A DNA stretch of 64,000 nucleotides, from positions 482,501 through 546,500 of the forward strand of contig NW_024881617.1 of assembly GCF_019059575.1 (NCBI RefSeq), in the 5' to 3' direction. Positions 58,001 to 64,000 of this stretch are shown here, in pieces. The stretch is from Amphibalanus amphitrite (Eukaryota; Arthropoda; Thecostraca; Balanomorpha; Balanidae). Made by a program: the position numbers and the translations under genes. Each line of letters opens with the position of its first letter. Within the stretch, counting starts at the first letter, position 1. The notes beneath the pieces were generated by a model that had not been told where the DNA came from, ran no database searches, and was given only the letters and a program-made list of their open reading frames with translations.

Positions 58001-61000
58001 GGCAAAAGCAGCGGCGTTGTTTGGCATTTTAAACATCCACATATGAATTGTGCAACACCTGTGTAAACTGTACAATGTGGCTATTCTCTTAGGATTCTTT
58101 TAGGATATTTTCTCTTTGTCAAAGGAAATGTAACCACATTGTCACATGCTTGTTTAAAAGTGTATGTAAAAATCAAAACGATTGAACTGTGATATTTGCT
58201 CGATGTGTGCCTCTTGTTCTCCTTTTAGACGCTGATGACGGTGATTTAGCCGAAACGCGTTCGTCTATCATTTTTGTTCCGTGTTATTATGGTACATAAC
58301 AGCTCCCTCAGATCTCTCTTCCCGTTCAGCTAGAAGGGTCGATCTACTACAGCGTCTCCGCCAATCCACTACGGCCCAATTCCAGCAGCCCCGTTCCAGA
58401 ACGAGCCGTGACTCGTGGCTTACCTGCTGTCCTGGCCTTGGTAGATCTCCACGGAGCTGTTCAGATCTGACAGCTCTTCTCGCAGGTACTGCAGGTTGGA
58501 GGTGACAAAACTCAGCTCCAGAGCCACCGCCTGGCGGACCTTCTTATTCTCCGCGGCTCTGGATAACACAGAAGGCAAGGCAAGTCAGCATGGCTGATAA
58601 ATTAAACAAAACACACAGCCTGTTTGGAAAAAAATCAAGGAAAATGTCGCTCTAAATGATGCGTCATCTGAAAACATTAAAGGACATCCCGGTGTAATCT
58701 AATCGACGCCTTTCTGCTTGACGGAATGTTATACAATACCCAAGCTGTTCTATCTCATCTCTACATAGATACCAATCTCTTGAAATCGTGGTCGTCGACT
58801 CAAATGCAGCCAAGTCACTGACATGACTGAGAGCACAAGTTGCTCGAATGATAGAGACGACCCAGTATTCCCAGAAAGCAATGTAACCTCTCGTTCCAGC
58901 TCAGCTGAGAAAGGCAATGGACATTGCACTATTTCTCTTGAAATTAGCACTATTAATTCATCTAAACCGATGTCGAGTACCGATGTCGCCCATCTAAACA
59001 TACCGATGTCGAGTACTGATGACATTCAATATAAGAGAAGCTATGAGCGGTAAGCGTACCTGAGCAGGTTTTCGGCCCCCTGGCGCAGCAGCAGGTGTTT
59101 GTTGATGTCCTGGTTCAGCTTGGACCGCTTGTGCTGGAGCTTCCCCCGGCACGTGGCGGCGCGGGGGTCAGAGCCCTGCAACAGAAAAAAGGTACACGGT
59201 CAGGGACGGAAACACACACCAGAGTCGGGAAAATATTGAACGCAATCAAGGGATGGTAAGCAAGTCACACAGGGGATATGGAGGATAAATGTGGAAGCAT
59301 ACGTACGGTAAAAACAGCGAGGAGTGGAAACAAAATAGGAATCTGAGAGAGAGTGAAAGAAAAGGCGATTACGGGAATAACTCTAATGAGTTCCCCAATC
59401 GCATCATCTAATCGGATTAAACACACACGAAACGAAGGACAGGATTTGTTTTATCAATTTTACGCTACAACAGCTAGCAAACTGCTGAAAAAAACTAGTC
59501 TTTAGGCTCGGTTCATCGTACGATACAAATCAAACTTTCACCGGGCTCCGATTCGAGCGCGGAGTACGCCACGACGGGGACTCGGGAGCCCAAAACGCTG
59601 ACAACATTTAATCAGCACCATTAATGCGACACCCAATAACAAGAACAACACCTGCGTAATTGGTGAAGTAACGACACACGGAAGTGATTTTTCGCCCCGC
59701 TACCGGTCGCGCCGACAGTCAATCGAAGCAATTATCGCCGAGAAAGGCGCACTGCCGAGCGCCCGGCTCCCCGGCGCGTTTCACGATGCACGCGGTATGG
59801 CTGCCGTTACGGGTCTGTGCCCCACCGCCGAGGCACCCGTGACCCATGACCCAGAGCCTGTGTTTCGTGGGATTACTGCATTACGCCAGAGCGCTACCTC
59901 TCGTCGCGCGGCGTCCACGACCGTTTCTGTGTCAGCGGGGTTAACTGGCGGTCTGAGACCCACTCAGCTGTTGCAAAACGTGACTGCGTGATTGTGACTC
60001 CTCGCGCTGGCACAGCGGAGTGTTAGAGCTCCTATCAAACGGATTTTTCAGCGTGACCGACCTTAATTTGGAAGTGTCACATACCTATCAGGGAATGGTC
60101 ACAAATGGATTCGGACATGGGCGGATGAGCGGTGTCTGTGGTGATACGATCTTGGCTGCGTAGCGAGACGTCTCCGTTGTTCTGAGACCCACCCAGGGCT
60201 ACGACCGGTGCGAGAGACATTCTTTATCATATCTATAACGGTAAAATCGCGGATAGCTGTGGCCTGAGCACGCGAGATTTGGAGGGCGACTGCAGTGCCC
60301 GACGAGCGACGCCAGTTCATCGATATCACAATGGAGTTACAACAAAGCATATATAGTCCGGGCGACTGAATTGTCTCGGTAGCATCATAGATAGCAAGGG
60401 GCAAAAACAAAAAGGTAGCGACCACAAACGCCACACAACACCCATTCATCATCCCGATGCACGTGGAAGTCAACCTCCCATCCCCACCATCCATCTTCTG
60501 GCGCACTACAAATCTTACACACCGCACTGCAACGCACAGCGGTGTCCGACATTCCACATTCATTATTCCATTGTTAGCGGCTGCACCGGTGAGCGATTTT
60601 CTGCCCGGGTGGTGTGAGGAGGCCGTCTGCTGCCCCGGAGAGCTCTGGTGCAATCTACGCGCCAGAGGTCATCGAACAATGGTGCAGAGACCGAGGCGGA
60701 ATCTAGGCCGCGGCTCGGTCGCCGGCGCTCGTCTGTCGAGAGAGAAACCACCGCCCGGAGCGGACATCCGGAGCGGTGGGCTCGAGCCCAGCTGGGGAGC
60801 GCCGCCGCTGCGGTTTACGAGTGAACATTGGTCGGCTGTTCGGGCGGAACATTTCAGATGAGTTACTGCTCACCATTTAGCACCGATACGGAACATCAGA
60901 CTGTGGAGAAACCATTAGTCGAACACGCTTCAGAGGAACGTCCGGGTCGGTCGATCTCAGCAGTTGATAATTTTATAGCAGAACACGTACAATAAAATTA

Positions 61001-61068
61001 ACCTGATGCGAATCGGCTGGCATGAGTCACCAAACGGACAACAGCTGGGAACATACCGAGCGAAACAT
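37013..61068 (-). CDS. Rhpn: Rhophilin, Rho-GTPase-binding HR1-BRO1-PDZ protein (14 exons, 658 aa)
   Basis: Rhophilins bind active Rho through HR1 and act as scaffolds on actin and membranes. Minus-strand exons: 61057-61068, 59060-59175, 58424-58558, 53262-53337, 50313-50390, 48149-48273, 41111-41287, 40355-40532, 39819-39957, 39071-39205, 38550-38744, 37988-38214, 37556-37705, 37013-37246; every junction keeps phase. HR1 lies at about 5-88 ([34 protein letters not shown]). BRO1 follows at about 92-455 ([50 protein letters not shown]), then PDZ at about 493-575 ([24 protein letters not shown]). The C-terminus is Ser-rich and basic ([13 protein letters not shown]). Length is close to human RHPN2 (686). 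The first exon is four codons (MFRS), chosen from phase, the donor GTATGT and similarity to FRKG in RHPN2; it is the least certain part. Transposons occupy several introns but no exon is broken. Confidence 0.93.
40126..40266. repeat. Small 141-bp element with 11-bp inverted ends
   Basis: GGCGGCGGAAC at 40126-40136 is exactly inverted at 40256-40266. Inside are GGGGGCACCGTGCCCCC near the left end and a C-run near 40228-40241. It lies in a rhophilin intron. No clear target duplication was found, so it could be a short MITE or a local inverted repeat. Confidence 0.5.
41041..41104 (-). repeat. Duplicate of a rhophilin exon 3' end and donor
   Basis: The plus-strand phrase CCTCACCTATAGATTCCGGC at 41041 repeats at 41105, a 64-bp period. 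On the minus strand it is the end of exon 41111-41287 plus its donor (CTATAG|GTGAGG). The distal copy is a second potential donor; 64 bp is not a multiple of three, so its use would shift frame. Confidence 0.88.
41769..43008. mobile_element. TTAA-flanked piggyBac-type MITE, copy 2 (rhophilin intron)
   Basis: The element is bounded by TTAA at 41769-41772 and 43005-43008. Termini are CCCGCGACCGCCTGGG at the left and CCCAGGCGGTGCCGGG at the right. Near-perfect G-run/C-run palindromes centred on GGATCC lie near each end (about 41787-41819 and 42931-42964). There is no transposase. TGACCT and TTGACC hexamers cluster near 42648-42670 and 42797-42835. Confidence 0.85.
43154..44102. mobile_element. 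TTAA-flanked piggyBac-type MITE, copy 3 (rhophilin intron)
   Basis: The element is bounded by TTAA at 43154-43157 and 44099-44102. The ends CCCTCGCCC and GGGCGAGGG are inverted. G-run/C-run hairpins occur near 43199-43224 and 44055-44084. The interior phrase TTTCCGAAAAACCTCAGGGG is shared in inverted form with copy 1. It lies 145 bp from copy 2 in the same intron. Confidence 0.85.
44103..48148. other. Rhophilin intron remainder: CpG-rich, no gene recognised
   Basis: The CpG-rich stretches 44390-45900 and 46930-47770 carry overlapping open frames up to about 150 residues on both strands. None shows a domain, and phases shift freely. The stretch lies inside the intron between exons 48149-48273 and 41111-41287. 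I see no RNA gene or transposon boundary. Confidence 0.4.
48274..50312. other. Rhophilin intron, no feature recognised
   Basis: The intron separates exons 50313-50390 and 48149-48273. The interval 49200-50130 is GC-rich with open frames but no recognisable protein. TCACG/CGTCAC short repeats occur near 49905-49970. Confidence 0.4.
50466..52358. mobile_element. hAT-like non-autonomous DNA transposon (1.9 kb)
   Basis: Terminal inverted repeats CAGGGTTGTATAC (50466-50478) and GTATACAACCCTG (52346-52358) match exactly. They are flanked by an 8-bp direct repeat TCCCCAAC at 50458-50465 and 52359-52366. An 8-bp target duplication with CAGGG-type ends is the hAT superfamily signature. Subterminal regions are packed with AATCAATC/GACTCAATC repeats on both sides, likely transposase-binding repeats. 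No transposase frame remains. It also contains a TACC repeat at 50686-50708. It lies in the rhophilin intron 50391-53261. Confidence 0.92.
54097..54108. other. Left 12-bp target duplication of the Penelope pair
   Basis: TTATGGTACATA here is repeated in the same orientation at 58287-58298. The two copies frame both Penelope copies as a single insertion. A 23-bp stretch of unknown origin separates it from the 3' end of the minus copy. Confidence 0.8.
54132..54784 (-). mobile_element. Penelope-like element, minus copy, 3' part (GIY-YIG endonuclease)
   Basis: This part encodes the C-terminal GIY-YIG domain ([23 protein letters not shown]) and the 3' untranslated end. The copy was cut by insertion of a TTAA element between 54781 and 55817. 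The rest of the same copy continues at 55814-56871. The protein matches the plus copy residue for residue over the shared part. Confidence 0.92.
54781..55817. mobile_element. TTAA-flanked piggyBac-type MITE, copy 4, inside a Penelope element
   Basis: The element is bounded by TTAA at 54781-54784 and 55814-55817, with inverted ends CCCTCGCCGG and CCGGCGAGGG. G-run/C-run hairpins lie near 54800-54827 and 55744-55773. The sister Penelope copy has one TTAA at the matching place (about 57636-57640), which is the empty site. There is no transposase. AGGTCA-type hexamers recur, for example near 54934-54957 and 55436-55492. Confidence 0.93.
55814..56871 (-). mobile_element. Penelope-like element, minus copy, 5' part (reverse transcriptase)
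   Basis: This part encodes reverse-transcriptase motifs typical of Penelope elements. From the N-terminal side these are [51 protein letters not shown] and the catalytic RYVDDVLV. The frame extends back to the junction with the plus copy near 56871, and the segment before that is missing. The open frame then runs into the MITE and stops, so this copy cannot make an intact protein. Confidence 0.92.
56872..58290 (+). mobile_element. Penelope-like element, plus copy, 5'-truncated
   Basis: This copy starts at TAGAAGCTG (56872), inside the reverse-transcriptase region. It runs uninterrupted through RYVDDVLV and the GIY-YIG domain to a stop at 58046 and a 3' tail ending GTGTTATTAT at 58290. The first residues of the visible frame (before about 56872) come from the facing copy and are not native. 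It lacks the N-terminal reverse-transcriptase motifs and is therefore not autonomous. Its shared protein is identical to the minus copy, and I noticed one synonymous base difference, so the pair is young. Confidence 0.93.
59176..61056. other. Rhophilin intron 1, no further feature recognised
   Basis: The intron lies between the four-codon first exon and the HR1 exon. It is CpG-rich from about 60600 onward. Open frames in 60099-60861 overlap on both strands without domains. It may contain part of the divergent promoter. Confidence 0.4.
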
Positions 61069-61938
61069 GTTTGTCGGTGCGCCTTGTGACCGTCCGACGC
61101 CGTCCAGTCGTTAGAACATCGACCAAACAGGTGCGTCGGACGGGGTCGGGTACCGACGACGCTCGGTGCCAGGCAGGGGTGACAGCAGACGGTGTAGAGA
61201 GCGACTGGAGACGGTGGCTAGCGGAAGGGACTCCCACTGCAGCCCGGGGCCTGTCTGACGTTCCAGGGAAGACACACGGCCGACCAACAACAGACGGTGG
61301 CTGTACGCTCCAGCCGCAACGCTGGGAAGGTATGTTGCAACTTGCGACGGTTCGCACTACAAGCAATTTGTTCACGTCGTTGTTTTGCAAACGCTGTTCT
61401 TAATGCTTTATCCGACCACTACCTGCCACAAAGCGCCGGCGTATTGCAACTATCAGATGCTGGATGTCTGTTATTTGGTCAGCGTTTCGGCTGAATATCA
61501 AAACAATGGCACTTAGCACGTCAAACAAAAATACACATTTGTTTGGTGGTTTTATTTACTTCGGAAACGGAAAAACGTTGATCAGCATCATAAACACCTT
61601 GGATGCTCCACCCTGAGAATGGTTCGTTCTCATGCCCTTGGTCCACGGTAAAAAGGTACGGCAACACTGCGTCACACATCTATTTTCATATTAAATAGCA
61701 CGATGTAAAGATAGACCCTGAAGGACTTTTATCACATTAGCACGTGAAACGTAAGCTTTCTTTTTAAATTACAAAAATGGCGAATGTCGGCGATTTTGGA
61801 CGAAGCGATCGACCAAAGCGCATGCTATTTGTGCACCCAATGATGTTTCTACATCAATAAGAAAATTTTCTTCTTAATCAGGAATTAATTGAATGGTTTT
61901 AAAACCTTAAGGTAAACCAGTCATAATCCTGTTTCAGA
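61069..61938. promoter_or_regulatory. Divergent promoter region between rhophilin and EFHC1
   Basis: The rhophilin start (61068, minus) and the EFHC1 exon (61938, plus) are 870 bp apart. CpG density is high up to about 61320. A plus-strand leader or first coding exon of EFHC1 must lie here or upstream, because an acceptor (GTTTCAG) directly precedes 61938. Two candidates: a leader ending at GGGAAG|GTATGT (about 61329), or a short coding exon 61619-61647 (MVRSHALGP) ending CG|GTAAAA. The second keeps phase and faintly resembles the human EFHC1 start. Both are inference. Confidence 0.4.
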
Positions 61939-63810
61939 ATGCTGCAATTTACTGGAAAAGATCCAACGAAGATGCGATTTGGCAGGAGCCAGCTGTGCGG
62001 ATTTAAGAACGGTTACAACTTCGTAGGTCATGGAGGACCACTGGGATGCGCCGACTCCGCACCGGGCCTGGAAGGGATGCTCGACGAGCTATCTCATCAT
62101 GACCCAATTCTAACATACGGGGATCCCAAATCCAAGCGGGGACCCAAGGCCAGATTTGTGCCGTCTTACGTCGCATACGACAAGAAGGTACTCAAGTTTC
62201 TGGCTTACTTCAAACAAAACACGCCCAACTCACAAGAGGAGAAATATCGCGTACGTTTCGTCCATATCTTATACTTTCTAGAAGACGACACCATTTGCAT
62301 CATGGAGCCAGCTGTGGACAACGCCGGCATTCCACAGGGCAAACTCCTACGAAGGCATCGCGTCCCCAAGAACGATGCCGGGGAGTACTATCACTGGAAG
62401 GACTTTGACGTGCAGGATGACGTCTGCTTCTACGGCATCTACTACCACATCTACGACTGTGATCCCTTCACCCGTCAGCTGTACGAGAGCGAGGGGATCG
62501 ATCTGCGCGAGGGTGAGCCCTCCACGCCTGACGACCCGTACATCCACGACCGCAAGATGCGCCTGCGACCGCACTCGTACGTCACGCCGTCGCAATGGGA
62601 CAAACTGCGCCAGTTCCTGCACATGGATCGCCAGGTGCTGCGCTTCTTCGTGGTTCGCGACGACCGTGACGAGCTCTACGGAGAGCTTCGCAAGTACGTG
62701 CTGCTCTACTACCTAGCCGATGATACAATCGAGATCCTGGAGGTGCACACGAAGAATGACGGCCGCGACCCGTTCCCGTGCTTCCTCCGGCGGCAGAGGG
62801 TGCCGAAGAAGCTGGAGCACTCGCTGACATTCCCCTCAATCAGCCTCGAGGTGTCCCCCAAGGAGGTGAAGGTCTGGTTCCTGGACACAGACCTCAAGAT
62901 CGGAGAGACGGTCTGCATCTTCAACAGCCGCTTCCTCATCTACGACTGTGACGAGTTCACCCGGAACTACTACCGCGAGCAGTACCAGATGACGGACTTC
63001 ACGCCGATCGACGTCACCCGACGTGCCCAGGGACTTGAGAAACGGGTCGCCAAGCCGCCGCCCATCACAGAGCCACTCGTGCTGAAGACACCGGCCAAGG
63101 ATTACATGAAGTACCTGGAGAACGATGGAATCATCCTCCGCTTCGAAGCGGTGCTGGAGTCGCAGAAGCCGTACCACCGCGAGAGGAGGTTCATCATTTC
63201 TTACTACCCCTCCGACGACACCATCTCTATCTACGAGCGCGTGCTGCGCAACTCTGGTGTGATCGGAGGCAAGTTCCTGCACCGGCGACGCGTTGACAAG
63301 CCAGAGAGCACCAAGGAGCATCCAGTCTACTTCACACTCCGCGACTTCTGCATCGGGGCTACGCTCCAAATCTACAACCACCGCTTCCAGATCGTCAACG
63401 CGGACCAATTCGTGTTGAAGTTCCTCGAGGCGAACCCGGCGGGCCTGGAGGGCACCATTGCCAGTCTGAGACAGTTCTTCCAGGCAAACCCGACGGCTCA
63501 GCCCGTGTGCACCACTGAGGAGGGCGCCGCCAGCGACGAGCGAGACGAGCGCGAGGGCCGTGCCAGGTCCACCTCTCCGGGACCGGGCCTGGAGGTGGTG
63601 CAGGTCTCGCAAATGCCGGACATGAACCAGCCCGGCTACCGATCACCCGTTGACCAATATCTAGAGCAGAAGCAGCGGGCTCAGGCGGAGAAGGAGCAGC
63701 AGCAGGCCAGAGCTGAGGGCATGGCCGAGACGTGTGCCGACATAAAGCGCAAGACGCTGGAGCCCAGGAAGGTGACCTTCTGTGAGGATGCTGTGCAGAG
63801 GTGTGACTGA
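61939..63810 (+). CDS. EFHC1: EFHC1-type axonemal protein with three DM10 domains (623 aa)
   Basis: EFHC1/myoclonin and its algal relative Rib72 are microtubule inner proteins of motile cilia and flagella. The frame carries three DM10 domains at about 81-183 (DKKVLKFLAYF, HIYDCDPFTR), 228-347 (MDRQVLRFFVVRDD, LIYDCDEFTRNYY) and 392-497 (NDGIILRFEAVLES, IVNADQFVLKFLE). The N-terminal FGRSQ..GFKNGYN segment and ILTYG also match EFHC1. The tail (about 500-623) is charged, with a Gln/Glu/Ala-rich helix (EQKQRAQAEKEQQQARAEG). I see no EF-hand loop, unlike human EFHC1 (640 aa). An acceptor lies directly before this ATG and the exon starts with one base of phase, so a further 5' coding exon is possible. 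A potential donor near the stop (CAGAG|GTGTGA, about 63800) could lead to more exons beyond the window. The 1.87 kb has no intron. Confidence 0.92.
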   Translation: MLQFTGKDPTKMRFGRSQLCGFKNGYNFVGHGGPLGCADSAPGLEGMLDELSHHDPILTYGDPKSKRGPKARFVPSYVAYDKKVLKFLAYFKQNTPNSQEEKYRVRFVHILYFLEDDTICIMEPAVDNAGIPQGKLLRRHRVPKNDAGEYYHWKDFDVQDDVCFYGIYYHIYDCDPFTRQLYESEGIDLREGEPSTPDDPYIHDRKMRLRPHSYVTPSQWDKLRQFLHMDRQVLRFFVVRDDRDELYGELRKYVLLYYLADDTIEILEVHTKNDGRDPFPCFLRRQRVPKKLEHSLTFPSISLEVSPKEVKVWFLDTDLKIGETVCIFNSRFLIYDCDEFTRNYYREQYQMTDFTPIDVTRRAQGLEKRVAKPPPITEPLVLKTPAKDYMKYLENDGIILRFEAVLESQKPYHRERRFIISYYPSDDTISIYERVLRNSGVIGGKFLHRRRVDKPESTKEHPVYFTLRDFCIGATLQIYNHRFQIVNADQFVLKFLEANPAGLEGTIASLRQFFQANPTAQPVCTTEEGAASDERDEREGRARSTSPGPGLEVVQVSQMPDMNQPGYRSPVDQYLEQKQRAQAEKEQQQARAEGMAETCADIKRKTLEPRKVTFCEDAVQRCD

Positions 63811-64000
63811 GTCCTGTCGCCCTGGGTGCGGCTGGTCAAAACAGCAAAACAGGCTTAGCGACAGACAAGAATGTGCCGTTGTGTTCACTGGCACGATAAG
63901 CGCTTAAAGCGGCACATGTTAGGAACGTTGCATGTGATGCCACGAGTGTCCATCGCGAGCACGGTGATAATCGCGACAAACATTGTCAAATCCCATCTTA
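63811..64000 (+). other. EFHC1 downstream flank, window end
   Basis: No polyadenylation signal or further exon is recognisable in the last 190 bp. The transcript may continue past the window. Confidence 0.4.

Noticed and set aside
60872..60880. Alternative rhophilin start, ATG directly at a GTGAGC donor
   Set aside because: Possible by phase, but with an in-frame stop just upstream it would give a one-codon exon; the MFRS exon at 61057-61068 aligns better with RHPN2.
62836..63612. 258-residue minus-strand frame
   Set aside because: Antisense shadow of the GC-rich EFHC1 exon.

Overview
This is a stretch of an animal nuclear genome. Coding exons of about 75-350 bp are split by GT/AG introns and conserved metazoan genes face both ways. 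Introns are full of DNA transposons, a Penelope-like retroelement, a tRNA-derived repeat and minisatellites. The arthropod-like start contexts, the C-terminally extended mitochondrial S17, the insect-type flavin monooxygenase and the presence of the ciliary protein EFHC1 suggest an arthropod, perhaps a crustacean such as a barnacle. The taxonomic guess is inference only; no marker settles it.

Layout. (1) 1-4578: non-coding, ending in a repeat element and a short 5' leader. (2) 4579-24224, plus: complete Rab23 in six coding exons (235 aa), with a 9.6 kb first intron. (3) 25421-27292, minus: mitochondrial ribosomal protein S17 in three exons (157 aa), convergent with Rab23. (4) 28965-34620, plus: a flavin-containing monooxygenase in eight exons (438 aa), head-to-head with S17. 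(5) 37013-61068, minus: rhophilin (HR1-BRO1-PDZ) in 14 coding exons (658 aa), convergent with the monooxygenase. Its introns hold most of the transposons. (6) 61939-63810, plus: an EFHC1-type protein with three DM10 domains in one uninterrupted exon, head-to-head with rhophilin. All exon joins were made by hand from splice sites, reading phase and family similarity, and every join keeps frame.

Mobile DNA. Four related TTAA-flanked elements with CCC...GGG ends and G-run/C-run hairpins near both ends look like a non-autonomous piggyBac-type family. One sits at the Rab23 exon-1 donor. Another is inserted in a Penelope copy whose twin preserves the empty site. Two copies of a second TTAA-flanked MITE lie in Rab23 introns. 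A 1.9 kb hAT-like element (8-bp target duplication) and a head-to-head Penelope pair (12-bp target duplication) lie in rhophilin introns.

The most unusual signal is recurrent tandem duplication of exon-intron junctions. At six splice junctions in three unrelated genes, the last or first 20-50 bases of an exon plus its splice site are repeated in the adjoining intron, from one extra copy up to seven. One of these (Rab23 exon 3) is in frame and would add 21 residues.

The genes share no obvious pathway. Rab23 and EFHC1 are both cilium-related, but they are far apart and nothing here ties them together.
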